Shown here: positions 45,077-54,643 of the stretch, one piece after another
How the letters are laid out: each line of letters begins with the position of its first letter
Position numbering within the stretch: position 1 is the stretch's first letter
Notes under the pieces: generated by a model
Told to the model about the DNA's origin: nothing
Database searches by the model: none
The model's input: only the letters and a program-made list of their open reading frames with translations
From: Silicimonas sp.
Lineage (GTDB): Bacteria; Pseudomonadota; Alphaproteobacteria; Rhodobacterales; Rhodobacteraceae
Reading direction: 5' to 3'
Length of the DNA: 64,000 nt
NCBI GenBank assembly: GCA_022826205.1
Contig: JAJDVJ010000002.1
Coordinates: forward strand, 1 to 64,000
Made by a program: the position numbers and the translations under genes

Positions 45077-45507
45077 GGGAACATCTGCACACGGCCTGCT
45101 GGGCACGCCGTTGGAGGGAACTGGCGGCGCTCTGTTGTCGGGCGGTTTCAGTTGAAGGCGACCGAACCCGGTTGCCCACCGCAAGGTTTCGAAGTGGAGC
45201 TGAACCATGCGGACATGACCATGCGTACGGAGAATTCCGGTTTCGATTTCACCACACCCACGGGAACCAAGGTTGGCAAAAACACACCGCGGATCGATCA
45301 AGGCGCGGCCCGATTACCGTCGCTGCGCCAAACCATCAGACGTGATTGAGCAATTCCAGAACCTTGGTGAAGCACATCAGGGGAAAAGGGCCCGGGCGCC
45401 CGCCGAATCATGCAACAATGGCTGCCCATCGACTTCCGTCAATGGCGTCTTGCGTGCCACGCAGTTCCGGCGTGTGATGCCGTCAGGATTCGGAGGGACA
45501 GGCACGC
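45077..45507. other. 431-bp stretch between cobS and the TPP-enzyme gene
   Basis: No convincing gene is present; a plus-strand frame at 45152-45349 (65 codons) has no recognisable feature. I looked for a cobalamin or TPP riboswitch here and found no match. The promoter of the TPP enzyme gene should lie in the last 150 bp. Confidence 0.45.
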
Positions 45508-47208
45508 ATGGCGAGTAATCCAAGAAATGCCCTGACTGGGGCTGATGCGATGGTGCGGATGCTTGAAGCCCACGGCGTCCAGCACATTTTCGGGCTTTGC
45601 GGGGATACGACGCTGCCCCTCTATGACGCACTGTACCGTCTTGACCACGGGATCTCCCACGTTCTGACCCGTGACGAGCGCTCGGCGGCGTACATGGCCG
45701 ACGGTTACGCACGAGTCACCGGACGCCCAGGCATCTGCGAAGGACCTTCGGGTGGCGGCGCGACCTACATCCTGCCAGGCCTCGTGGAGGCCAATGAGAG
45801 CTCCATACCGATCCTCTCCATCACGTCCGACGTCAGCACCCGCGCAAAAGGCCACTATCCGTTGACCGAGCTCGACCAGGAAGGGCTCATGCGGCCGCTG
45901 ACCAAGTTCAACCAGGTCATCCAGCATGCCGACCAGGTCCCCGACGCGGTTCGCACCGCCTTCCGGAAGATGACCACCGGACGTCCCGGCACCGCACATC
46001 TCGGCTTTCCCATCGACGTCCAGCGCGGAAATGCTAATCCCGACGACATATGGTCCGATCCCGCGCACGCCACGTTTCCAGCCTTTCCCAGCGGCCCCGA
46101 TGCGACCGCCATCGATGCCTGCCTCGCCGCCCTCCTTTCTGCTCGCTTTCCGCTGATCATCTGCGGAGGCGGTGTCGTCCTGGCAAGGGGCGAAAACGAG
46201 CTGAAGGCGCTCGTCGAAGCTCTCGACATTGCGGTTGCCACGACGATCAGCGGTCAGGGCTCACTTCCCGAGACGCACCCGAACTGCATCGGAGTCGTCG
46301 GCTCGAACGGTGGCGTGCCCGAAACCCGCGAGGTGGTCGAGCAGGCCGACCTCGTGCTCTTCGCAGGATGCAGGGCCGGATCGGTGACAACCGAACTCTG
46401 GCGCTATCCGGCGAAAGGGACACGGATTCTTCATATCGACAGCGACCCGGAAGTGATTGGCGCCTCGTACAAGACTGAAGTGGCGGTGGTGTCGGACGCG
46501 CGCCTCGCCCTGGCCGCGCTGAACGCCGCACTGGCCACCCGCAATGTCTCGCGCAGTTTCAGCGGTGCCGCCGCCATCGCGGATCCAAAGGCCCGGAAGT
46601 GGAAGAAGTTCCACGCCCTGGCAGAAAGCCTGAACGCGCCAATCCTGCCGGAACGGACCATAGCGACGCTGCGGCGAATTCTCGACGACGACGCGATAGT
46701 CGTCGGCGACCCTGGCACGCCCTGCCCCTACATTTCGGCGTACTACGAACTTAATGCATCCGGTCGAAGGCTCTTTTCCAACCGCGCGCACGGCGCTCTC
46801 GGCTACGCGCTTTCTGCAGCCGTTGGGGCCGCTGTCGGCGCACCTGGACACAAGGTGGTCAGCCTCATGGGCGACGGTAGCTTCGGCTTCACTTGCGGCG
46901 AACTTGAGACCGTCACGCGCCTGGGACTGCCCGTAACCTTCATCGTGTTCTCAAACTCGTCCTATGGCTGGATCAAGGCCGGTCAGAAATCCGCGTTCGG
47001 CGAACGCTACTACTCGGTCGACTTCGACCGCACCGACCACCGCGCGGTGGCGGAGGCGTTCGGCGTCACGGCGTTTCGTGCCGATGACCCGGAAGCGCTT
47101 GAGGCAACGTTACGCAAGGCGGTCGAGCACCCGGGGCCCGCGCTGGTTGACGTGATCAGCCAGCCACTTCAGGACGCCCGCGCACCTGTCAGCGAATGGA
47201 TAGCCTGA
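45508..47208 (+). CDS. acetolactate synthase-like thiamine-diphosphate enzyme
   Basis: The 566-residue enzyme has the three-domain ALS/POX layout. The catalytic Glu is E57 in TRDERSAAYMADGYAR, a central domain starts near 200, and the C-terminal ThDP motif is SLMGDGSFGFTCGELETV ending in FSNSSYGW. The usual NN at the end of the motif is NS. It would decarboxylate a 2-oxo acid or perform carboligation; true acetolactate synthase needs a regulatory subunit gene, which is not here. The next gene, an enolase-superfamily enzyme, starts on its stop codon, so the two belong to one pathway. Confidence 0.82.
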   Translation: MASNPRNALTGADAMVRMLEAHGVQHIFGLCGDTTLPLYDALYRLDHGISHVLTRDERSAAYMADGYARVTGRPGICEGPSGGGATYILPGLVEANESSIPILSITSDVSTRAKGHYPLTELDQEGLMRPLTKFNQVIQHADQVPDAVRTAFRKMTTGRPGTAHLGFPIDVQRGNANPDDIWSDPAHATFPAFPSGPDATAIDACLAALLSARFPLIICGGGVVLARGENELKALVEALDIAVATTISGQGSLPETHPNCIGVVGSNGGVPETREVVEQADLVLFAGCRAGSVTTELWRYPAKGTRILHIDSDPEVIGASYKTEVAVVSDARLALAALNAALATRNVSRSFSGAAAIADPKARKWKKFHALAESLNAPILPERTIATLRRILDDDAIVVGDPGTPCPYISAYYELNASGRRLFSNRAHGALGYALSAAVGAAVGAPGHKVVSLMGDGSFGFTCGELETVTRLGLPVTFIVFSNSSYGWIKAGQKSAFGERYYSVDFDRTDHRAVAEAFGVTAFRADDPEALEATLRKAVEHPGPALVDVISQPLQDARAPVSEWIA

Positions 47209-48341
47209 TGACCGTCGCCGAGCACCGTGTAGAAGTGTTCCGGGTTCATGTCGTGCACGTTCCGGCAAAGACAACGCACTCCCATGGTTCGGGAGATGTT
47301 TCCGGCATCAACGCAGCCATTCTGGAGCTCTCCACCGACACCGGGCTGACCGGTTGGGGCGAGGCGTCGCCATGGCCCGTCTTTACCGGGACGGTCGAAG
47401 GATCGGCCGCGGCCCTCCACACTTACCTGCGGCCGCATGTGCTGGGCGAGGATCCGGTGCAGGTCACGCGGCTGATGCATGTCGCCGACTCCGTCCTCGT
47501 AGGAAATCCTGAGGCAAAGGCAGCACTTGAGTGCGCCCTGCTCGACCTGTCCGGCCAGATCGCGGGACTTTCCATCGCGGAGATGGCAGGTGGCATTTCA
47601 CGCAAAGAAGTCGGATTGAGCTTTTCCGTCGCAAATCCCGATTTTGACGCCGATCTCGAGGATGTCGCGCGCCTGTGGGACGACGGCGTCCGCCTCTTCA
47701 AGATGAAAACCGGGTTCAAGGATCACGGATTCGACCTGATGCGGCTCGAAAGGCTTCGTGCGCTCTACGGCGACGAGATCGGTCTTCGAATCGACTACAA
47801 CCAAGGCCTCGCCGCCCACGACGCCATCCGCACCGTGCGCGACCTGGAGGCCTTTCGTCCGGATTTTGTCGAACAACCGGTCAAGCGGCACGAACGCGCA
47901 GCACTTGCCGCGATCACTCAAGCCGTGGACGTCCCTGTCATGGCGGACGAGAGCGTGTTCGGCGTGGTCGACGCCGTGGAAGGCGCAAACATGAGGGTCG
48001 CCGACATCTTCTCGCTCAAGATCATGAAGTCCGGCGGCATTCGGCGTTGCCTTGAAGTGGCTGCGGTAGCACGCGCCGCCGGAATCGGGGTTTATTGCGG
48101 CTGCATGTTCGAGACTTCCATCGCGCACGCAGCAGGAATGCACCTGGCGGCGGCGCTGCCGGAACTGACTCTTGGCTGCGAGTTCTACATGTCCACCTAT
48201 TTTGCCAGTGCCGACATCACTGACCCGAAGCTGCCGGTGTCGGACGGCAAGGTCCGACTGCCCCAAGGCGCCGGCTTGGGCGTCAAGCCGGACCCTGATG
48301 CGCTGGCAAGGCACCGAATCGAATTGCTGGACGGGCAATGA
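47208..48341 (+). CDS. enolase-superfamily enzyme of the muconate-lactonising/mandelate racemase group
   Basis: The 377-residue protein has a complete barrel active site: KMK motif (K165, K167 in RLFKMKTGF), D196 in LRIDYNQG, E222 in FVEQPVKR, D247 in MADESVF and K271 in SLKIMKSGG. The KxK plus late Lys arrangement is that of the muconate lactonising enzyme subgroup, which includes dipeptide epimerases and cycloisomerases. Substrate not assigned. The ATG at 47208 overlaps the TPP-enzyme stop (TGATG), which decides the start over an ATG four codons earlier. It forms a two-gene operon, perhaps with the MFS gene 289 bp later. Confidence 0.83.
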   Translation: MTVAEHRVEVFRVHVVHVPAKTTHSHGSGDVSGINAAILELSTDTGLTGWGEASPWPVFTGTVEGSAAALHTYLRPHVLGEDPVQVTRLMHVADSVLVGNPEAKAALECALLDLSGQIAGLSIAEMAGGISRKEVGLSFSVANPDFDADLEDVARLWDDGVRLFKMKTGFKDHGFDLMRLERLRALYGDEIGLRIDYNQGLAAHDAIRTVRDLEAFRPDFVEQPVKRHERAALAAITQAVDVPVMADESVFGVVDAVEGANMRVADIFSLKIMKSGGIRRCLEVAAVARAAGIGVYCGCMFETSIAHAAGMHLAAALPELTLGCEFYMSTYFASADITDPKLPVSDGKVRLPQGAGLGVKPDPDALARHRIELLDGQ

Positions 48342-48630
48342 GATAAACTTTGCCACCTTGGCGGCGTCCCTCCGACAGCGGCTGCGATTGATCTGCAGCA
48401 TGCGGATCGGTCGGTAACTCACCCGGGTTCAGGACGGCTGCGCCCGCGAAGCTCAGCGAAATCAAGACGACGGGTCCCCGAAGAACCGAATCGTGCCGGA
48501 CGAGATCGCCGCTCCTTGCGACAGCCATTTGAGAGAGGTGACAGCACCGTCACAAAATCGTCAATCAGGCCCAAATTCGCCCTCCCGATGTCGAATTCAA
48601 GCGGTCGCAGGGAATCAAGGCGCATGAAGA

Positions 48631-49866
48631 GTGACGGAAATGCGCATGCTGATTTCATTTGCGGCCCTGCTCCTTTCGGTCCTGTTGCTGCAGCTCGGAT
48701 CGGGTGGCCTCGCGCCTCTTGACGCGATCTCGGGAATCCAGCTCGATTTCACGCGTTCCGAGATCGGACTCCTGGGTTCCGCACATTTTTTCGGTTTCTT
48801 CATCGGCTGCATTTGGGCGCCGCGAATCTTGAGCGATGTCGGACACTCGCGAACCTTTGCGGCCTTCACCGCCGCAGGCACGATTGGCATCCTCAGCCAC
48901 ATGCTGATCGTTGACGCGATGGCCTGGATGGTAATGCGAGTGCTTACAGGGATTTGCATCGCGGGCTGCTACACGGTCGTGGAAAGCTGGCTTCAGGCGA
49001 AGGTCACCAACGCAACAAGGGGTCGGGCCATCGGTGTCTACCGTGTCGTCGACATCAGCGGGGCGCTGGCAGCCCAACTGATGATCTCCGTTCTCGAGCC
49101 TGCCAGTTACGTTTCGTACAACATCCTCGCGCTCATTTGCTGTGCCGCGCTTGTGCCTCTGGTCCTGACGCGAATCGAGCAGCCATCGGTACCAAAGGCC
49201 CGACGCCTCCGACCCGGCCTCGCATGGGAACGCTCGCCGCTTGCCGTCGCCGGAGTTGTGTCGGCCGGCCTGACAACCGCCGCCTTCCGTATGGTCGGCC
49301 CGATCTACGGAGTTGAAGTCGGGCTCTCGAACGACGAAATCGCGCTGTTTCTGGCAGCCTTTGTCATTGGCGGGGCGCTGAGCCAGTATCCGGTGGGTTG
49401 GGCGGCCGACCGTTACGACCGACGCATCGTGCTGGTCGTGCTCTCGGTGCTGGCGATTCTCTCCTGCGTCGTGATGGTCACGTTTGCCGCAAACGGCACA
49501 GGCTCGGCATTTGCTGCTGCGGGACTTTTCGGCCTGATCACCTTTCCCATTTATTCCGTTGCCACAGCCCATGCCCACGACTTCGCCAGCCAGGACGAGC
49601 GCGTGGACATCTCGGCGGCGTTCATCTTCTACTATGCCGTGGGCGCAATCGCTTCGCCATGGTTCGTGGCATCCCTGATCGACAGGTTCGGTCCCTCTGC
49701 AATGTTCTCGTTCGTGTCGCTGGCGCACGTGATCCTGATCGCGTTCAGTCTCATCCGGATGCGAAGCCGCAGTGCCAAGACCCGCACTCGCTACGTCTAC
49801 GCGCCGAGAACCTCGTTCGTCATCGGGCGCCTTCTGGGGCGAATTCGCGAAGGAAGAGACAGATGA
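48631..49866 (+). CDS. major facilitator superfamily transporter (YcaD-like)
   Basis: The 411-residue inner-membrane protein has 12 predicted TM segments. LGSAHFFGFFIGCIWAPRILSDVGHSR follows TM2, and VGWAADRYDRRIVLVV is the second-half loop. The pattern resembles the YcaD/TC 2.A.1 group common in proteobacteria. The start is uncertain: GTG at 48631 or ATG at 48640; both lack a strong Shine-Dalgarno. It lies downstream of the TPP/enolase-superfamily pair and may move their substrate. The tail is basic. Confidence 0.85.
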   Translation: MTEMRMLISFAALLLSVLLLQLGSGGLAPLDAISGIQLDFTRSEIGLLGSAHFFGFFIGCIWAPRILSDVGHSRTFAAFTAAGTIGILSHMLIVDAMAWMVMRVLTGICIAGCYTVVESWLQAKVTNATRGRAIGVYRVVDISGALAAQLMISVLEPASYVSYNILALICCAALVPLVLTRIEQPSVPKARRLRPGLAWERSPLAVAGVVSAGLTTAAFRMVGPIYGVEVGLSNDEIALFLAAFVIGGALSQYPVGWAADRYDRRIVLVVLSVLAILSCVVMVTFAANGTGSAFAAAGLFGLITFPIYSVATAHAHDFASQDERVDISAAFIFYYAVGAIASPWFVASLIDRFGPSAMFSFVSLAHVILIAFSLIRMRSRSAKTRTRYVYAPRTSFVIGRLLGRIREGRDR

Positions 49867-49936
49867 TGCCGCCCAAGAACAGAGGGTGGTGGCGTTTTCT
49901 TCCAGGGACCTCGCGCTCTTGCGGCAGGTAGGATTT

Positions 49937-50725
49937 TCACGCAGCGCGGATCACCTTGGCAAAGGTCTCGTAAATTTCGGAATTTGCGGCCAAAATGTGT
50001 CCAGTCACCATAGGATCGGTGTTCGCAACGACTCCGTCAACGAACCCACCCGCCTCGCGCACAAGCAGGATGCCCGCCGCGACGTCCCAAGGACGAAGGT
50101 CTCGCTCCCAGAACCCCTCGTATCGCCCTGCCGCGACGTATGCCAATCCCAGTGCCGCAGCCCCGAACTGCCGGACGCCGGCTGTCATTGGCAGGAGCCT
50201 GGACGTTTCCCGAAGCATTATCGGGAGGTGATCCCTGTCCGCAAACGGAAGACCGGTCTCAAAAACCGACTCGATCATCCTGTGTCGGTTGCTGACGCGC
50301 AGGCGCTGGGAGTTCAGCCAGGCCCCTTGGCCTTTCTCGGCGACGAACATTTCATCCTTTGCGGGATCGAAGACCACAGCCGCAATGACCTCGTCCTTGT
50401 GTTCCAGCGCGATGGAAATCGCCCAATGGGGCATTCCGTGCAGGAAATTCGTAGTGCCGTCTAGCGGGTCCACGATCCAATGCCGCGTCGGATCCTTGCC
50501 CGATTCCTCGCCGCTTTCCTCGCCGATCCACCCGTAACTTGGGCGGGCCTCCATGAGAATCTCGCGAATGATGCCCTCCGCGGCAATGTCCGCACGGCTG
50601 ACGAAATCGCCCGCACCCTTCGAGGAGACCTGGAGGTTCTCAACCTCGCGAAAGTCCTTTGCGAGGCTTCTTCCGGCACTCCGGGCCGCCTTTACCATGA
50701 CATTGAGATTGGCGCTTCCCTGCAT
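49937..50725 (-). CDS. suhB: inositol monophosphatase family protein (SuhB-like)
   Basis: The 262-residue cytoplasmic metal-dependent phosphatase has E68/E69 in WIGEESGEE and the metal motif WIVDPLDGTTNFLHG. The C-terminal motif is PWDVAAGILLVREAGG. It hydrolyses inositol-1-phosphate or related sugar phosphates; bacterial members also have RNA-related roles. Length is normal. It is convergent with the MFS gene on the left and separated by 231 bp from the DUF2235 gene. Confidence 0.9.
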   Translation of the reverse strand: MQGSANLNVMVKAARSAGRSLAKDFREVENLQVSSKGAGDFVSRADIAAEGIIREILMEARPSYGWIGEESGEESGKDPTRHWIVDPLDGTTNFLHGMPHWAISIALEHKDEVIAAVVFDPAKDEMFVAEKGQGAWLNSQRLRVSNRHRMIESVFETGLPFADRDHLPIMLRETSRLLPMTAGVRQFGAAALGLAYVAAGRYEGFWERDLRPWDVAAGILLVREAGGFVDGVVANTDPMVTGHILAANSEIYETFAKVIRAA

Positions 50726-50956
50726 GCGGTGCGTTTAGGCAGATTGCACAGGCCCATCAACCGGAAAGCATGAACACGTCATTTCGCTCCTCTGCGGAAC
50801 GCGAAGTCGCCCCGGCGCTGCTTTCCGCAGTCGTCACTCAGTGGGGGAGACGTCCAACTTGGTCTCTCCACGCGCTTGATCAATGCCCGGACTGATGCCA
50901 GGCAAACCATCGTGCTGGCGCGACAGTGCGAGAGCCTGCGCTCAGGCGGTGAGGTG

Positions 50957-52018
50957 CTAGGACTGAACCGCCTCGCTGACCTCTCTCGCAAGAAAGGGGC
51001 GGCCCACTGCGGAAGGATGCACGGACTCCGACGGATCAGTTCCGAACACTCGCTTCTTTCGTGCGAGAAATATCTTGCCCCATCCCGACCAGGTACCAAC
51101 CGAAGGTGCGTCTGGGTCCGTCGGAAACCTCTGCCGCCAACCCGCTGGCAGCGGCACGCCGCATCGCTCGATCCGCTCAAGCATCCACGTAAGCGGGATG
51201 TTCGAGAGCGGTCGCGCCTTGTGGCTGCCTGCCAGCTGACCTCCGATGTCGCTGTGCGAACCGCGAAACCAGACCTGCTCCACGCTCCCCTCACGGCCCG
51301 GTTCGCATTCCCAGAGAATTGGCCGAAAGGCTTCGCGGGTCTCGTCGAGGGCCAAGGCATGAAACCCGTGCCTGATATGTTGACCTAGCTGATGATTGTG
51401 GAAGGAGTGCCTGATTTCCGACCACTTCCAGACAAAGGGGGCCCGCAATCCCAAGGACTTGACCGTATCGAAGCAGCCGATCATCTCGATTGGCACGTCA
51501 CGCCTGCAATGCGATTCAGAAAACACTTCACGCGCTTCCCCCCCGTTGTTGATCTGGTAATGGCGAAATGCTTGCTGCACCAAGCGCTCTAACGCTTCGT
51601 CCTGCCGCAGGAGGCCGACCCTGTCGATCACGCCTGCCAGCGACCGAACCGCGAAGGCGCCCCGCGAATAGCCGATCAGGAAAATCCGGTCTCCGGGCCG
51701 ATATCGGGTGGCGAGCCAGCCATAGGCGCGACGGATCCGCCTGTTGATCCCCCGGCCTTCTATGACATCCAGGGTCTTCGACCAATCCGACCATTGGGTT
51801 CCAGCTTCATAATAGAGGCTCACCCTGCCTGACCGGGCCACTTCGGCCAGAAGGTTGTAAATCAAGCCGACATTCGTCTCTTCGCCCTCCGCCAGCGATG
51901 ACATGGTTCCGTCGAGAAGAACAACATGATCGACCGGTTCCCGCGTGTGCTGCTGCACGGATCGCTCGGTCCGGCGGAGGAAGCCGGCAAGATCACGTAT
52001 CTGAGCTCTCAGGCTCAT
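50957..52018 (-). CDS. DUF2235 alpha/beta-hydrolase
   Basis: The 353-residue protein has the DUF2235 pattern: LLDGTMSSLAEGEETNV at the N terminus, the nucleophile elbow IGYSRGAFAVRSLAG (S118) and HALALDETREAFRP. The late SHSDIGG has D257 and H255 in the catalytic region. Members include T6SS phospholipase effectors of the Tle1 type and other stand-alone hydrolases. The gene has GAGGAG five bases before the ATG. No VgrG, PAAR or immunity gene is near, so an effector role is not supported here; a housekeeping or unknown hydrolase role is equally possible. Confidence 0.75.
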   Translation of the reverse strand: MSLRAQIRDLAGFLRRTERSVQQHTREPVDHVVLLDGTMSSLAEGEETNVGLIYNLLAEVARSGRVSLYYEAGTQWSDWSKTLDVIEGRGINRRIRRAYGWLATRYRPGDRIFLIGYSRGAFAVRSLAGVIDRVGLLRQDEALERLVQQAFRHYQINNGGEAREVFSESHCRRDVPIEMIGCFDTVKSLGLRAPFVWKWSEIRHSFHNHQLGQHIRHGFHALALDETREAFRPILWECEPGREGSVEQVWFRGSHSDIGGQLAGSHKARPLSNIPLTWMLERIERCGVPLPAGWRQRFPTDPDAPSVGTWSGWGKIFLARKKRVFGTDPSESVHPSAVGRPFLAREVSEAVQS

Positions 52019-52121
52019 CGAAACTCCTCGCGTAACGGACCCAGGACCCGCAAGGCAGGTTCAGGGCGATGGTCCATCCTTGAGCAAGACCCGCTCTCGC
52101 GGAATTGAGTGACGACCACTT

Positions 52122-54410
52122 CTAACCTGCAACACCTCCTGCGTTCAGCGCGTGCCAGACCTTCGCAGGCGTGTATGGCATGTCTACCGTCTCCACGCCG
52201 CGGCATGCCATGGCATCCGCCACCGCATTGGCCACGGCACCAAGAGCTCCAACCGTCCCGGCCTCCCCGCAGCCCTTCATGCCCATCGGATTGTAGAGCG
52301 AGGGAACAGGTTCTGTATCGAACCCGATCATCGGCACGTCCGCCGCTCGCGGCATGCCGTAGTCCATGAACGTGGCTGTCAGCAACTGGCCGTCCTCGTC
52401 ATACGCTACATGCTCGCAGATGGCCTGTCCGATGCCTTGGACAACGCCTCCATGCACTTGGCCTTCGGCCAGCAGCGGATTGATCATGTTGCCGAGGTCG
52501 TCCGTCACGGAATAACGGTCCACGACCACGGTTCCGGTTTCCGGGTCTATCTCGACTTCCGCGAGGTGCGCTCCGTTCGGGAAGGACATGTTCTCGACGG
52601 ACCACCTTTCCTTCACGTCCAGAATGTCGGTCCTGCCGTCGGCCCGAGCCATATCGGCTACCTCCAGCATCGTGGGCGTTTCGTTCGATCCTTCGATCCG
52701 AAATCTTTCGTCGTCGAATTCCACGTCGTCGGATTCGAACTTTCTCGCAAGATACTCGCCGAACCGATTCGTGATCGTGGCCACGGTGGCAAGCGTCGCT
52801 CCTGTCTGCATCGTCACCGAGCGCGAGCCGCCTGTGCCGCCGCCGCTCGGAATCAGATCGCTGTCACCCTGCACGATCCGAATAGCGTCTGCCGGAATTC
52901 CTGTATGGTCGGCCAGGAATGTTGCAAAGACCGTCTCGTGTCCTTGGCCGTTCGACTGTGTGCCGACATAGAGGCTAACGGCTCCGCTTTCCTCGAACAC
53001 GACCCGGGCGTCCTCGATCTGGTCACCGAGAATAGATTCGATGTAGTAGCAGAGGCCTTGCCCCCGCAAACGCCCCCTCGCCTCGGACTCGGCACGACGT
53101 GCGGCAAAGCCCGCACAATCGGAATTTGCCTCGGCGGATGTCAGGACCCGGTCAAAATTGCCAACGTCATAGGTCTCGGCGATCGCTGTCTTGTAGGGGA
53201 ATTTTGCAGGCGAAATGAAGTTCTTCCGTCGCAGTTCGTGAGGATCAACGCCGAGCACGCGGGCGGCATTGTCGATCGAACGCTCGAGTGCGAGCATTGC
53301 CTCCGGTCGTCCTGCGCCGCGGTATGCGTCGACCTGACCGGTATTGGTGAAGAACCCCTTGCAATGCAGGGCAATCGTCTGGACATCATAGACGCCCATG
53401 GCAACCTTGGCGAACAGCTCGGTCTGAATTTGCTGCGCCTCTCCCGAAAGGTAGGCCCCAAGGTTGCAGCATGTGTTGACCTTGTAAGCCACGATCCTGA
53501 ATTCGGAATCGAAGGCGAGCGTGGTTTCGGAGACCAGGTCCCGCCCGGAATTGTCGGTCAGCATCGCCTCGGTGCGTTCGGAAATCCAGCGCACCGGCCG
53601 ACCCAGCGACTTGGCACAGGCGGCGACCGCGAAATACTCGGGATAGCCGAAGGCCTTCATGCCGAATCCGCCGCCTACATCGGGAATGGTGACCCGGACC
53701 TGGTCCTTTCCAAGCCCGAAACACGTGATCAGGTCCTCCTTCATGCCCCAGACGCCCTGACCGCTAAAGGAGAAATGCAGGCGTTTGCCGTCCCATTCCG
53801 CAAAGCAGCCGCGAGGCTCCATCGAATTGCAGATGACGCGATTGTCCGCGACCCGCGTTGCCACGACATGCGCGGCCCCGGCAATCGCGCCGTCCACGGC
53901 AGCGGCGTCACCGGCCCGCCAATCAAAGGCGACATTGTCCGGCACCTCTTCATGGATCGCGTCGCCGCCAGGAGCCAGTTCCAGCTTGGCTCCAATTTCC
54001 TCCACGTCGGCAAAGACGCTCTCGGCAGCATCCTTCGCCTGTGCAAGCGATTCGGCCACGACAACGGCCACCGGTTCGCCCACGAACCGGACCTTGCCTT
54101 CCGCCAGGATCGGGCGACGCGGTTCGGCTGCTGTCGATCCATCGCTGTTCGTGACAACCTTCGTCCCAAGCGAGTAGTCCACGCCCATTGCCGCGAGATC
54201 ATCGCTGGCCATCGCAAGAACCACGCCCGGCATTCCGCGTGCCTCTTCAAGATCCACGGACACCAGATGCCCATGCGCCACCTGCGATCTTACGAAGACC
54301 GCGTAGAGCGCGTCGTCTGGAACGATGTCATCGACGTACCGGCCAGCCCCGGTCAGAAATCTCCGGTCCTCGAGCCGTCGAACCGGCTGCGCCTTGCCAA
54401 ACTTTTCCAT
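52122..54410 (-). CDS. molybdenum hydroxylase large subunit, CoxL/XdhB-like form II
   Basis: The 762-residue protein starts with QPVRRLEDRRFLTGAGRYVDD. It carries the cofactor-side motif AYRGAGRPEA, which is the form II CoxL sequence rather than the AYxCSFR of true CO dehydrogenases. Further motifs are GGGFGMKAF, GQGHETVFATFLADH and the terminal MKGCGEAGTVGALGA around the catalytic Glu. It binds molybdopterin-cytosine-dinucleotide and oxidises a small aldehyde or heterocycle. Its usual FAD (CoxM) and 2Fe-2S (CoxS) subunit genes are not adjacent. The start at 54410 is chosen over a TTG nine codons earlier because the family begins with MEKFG-like sequence. Confidence 0.87.
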   Translation of the reverse strand: MEKFGKAQPVRRLEDRRFLTGAGRYVDDIVPDDALYAVFVRSQVAHGHLVSVDLEEARGMPGVVLAMASDDLAAMGVDYSLGTKVVTNSDGSTAAEPRRPILAEGKVRFVGEPVAVVVAESLAQAKDAAESVFADVEEIGAKLELAPGGDAIHEEVPDNVAFDWRAGDAAAVDGAIAGAAHVVATRVADNRVICNSMEPRGCFAEWDGKRLHFSFSGQGVWGMKEDLITCFGLGKDQVRVTIPDVGGGFGMKAFGYPEYFAVAACAKSLGRPVRWISERTEAMLTDNSGRDLVSETTLAFDSEFRIVAYKVNTCCNLGAYLSGEAQQIQTELFAKVAMGVYDVQTIALHCKGFFTNTGQVDAYRGAGRPEAMLALERSIDNAARVLGVDPHELRRKNFISPAKFPYKTAIAETYDVGNFDRVLTSAEANSDCAGFAARRAESEARGRLRGQGLCYYIESILGDQIEDARVVFEESGAVSLYVGTQSNGQGHETVFATFLADHTGIPADAIRIVQGDSDLIPSGGGTGGSRSVTMQTGATLATVATITNRFGEYLARKFESDDVEFDDERFRIEGSNETPTMLEVADMARADGRTDILDVKERWSVENMSFPNGAHLAEVEIDPETGTVVVDRYSVTDDLGNMINPLLAEGQVHGGVVQGIGQAICEHVAYDEDGQLLTATFMDYGMPRAADVPMIGFDTEPVPSLYNPMGMKGCGEAGTVGALGAVANAVADAMACRGVETVDMPYTPAKVWHALNAGGVAG

Positions 54411-54643
54411 CGAAACATCCGAATTGTCACTCCGCAAACCCTAGCCTTGTGTCAACCGGAGTCCAGAGGCCCACTGCACGCAATCCAAAAGGTCGGCGAA
54501 CGTTTCTCGGGCGAACGTCCGCCGCATCGAAACGAAACCGAACATTTCCACTCGCAGGCACTTAAAGCGGCCAAATTCCCCATCGGCCTTTTCCTCGCCG
54601 CAAGGCAGCGATAAACGGTGCGCCGAACGGGAGGACCGACGCC

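Noticed and set aside
52152..54614. 820-codon plus-strand frame opposite the CoxL-like gene
   Set aside because: Very long but antisense to a gene with a full set of molybdenum-hydroxylase motifs; high-GC codon bias explains such antisense frames.
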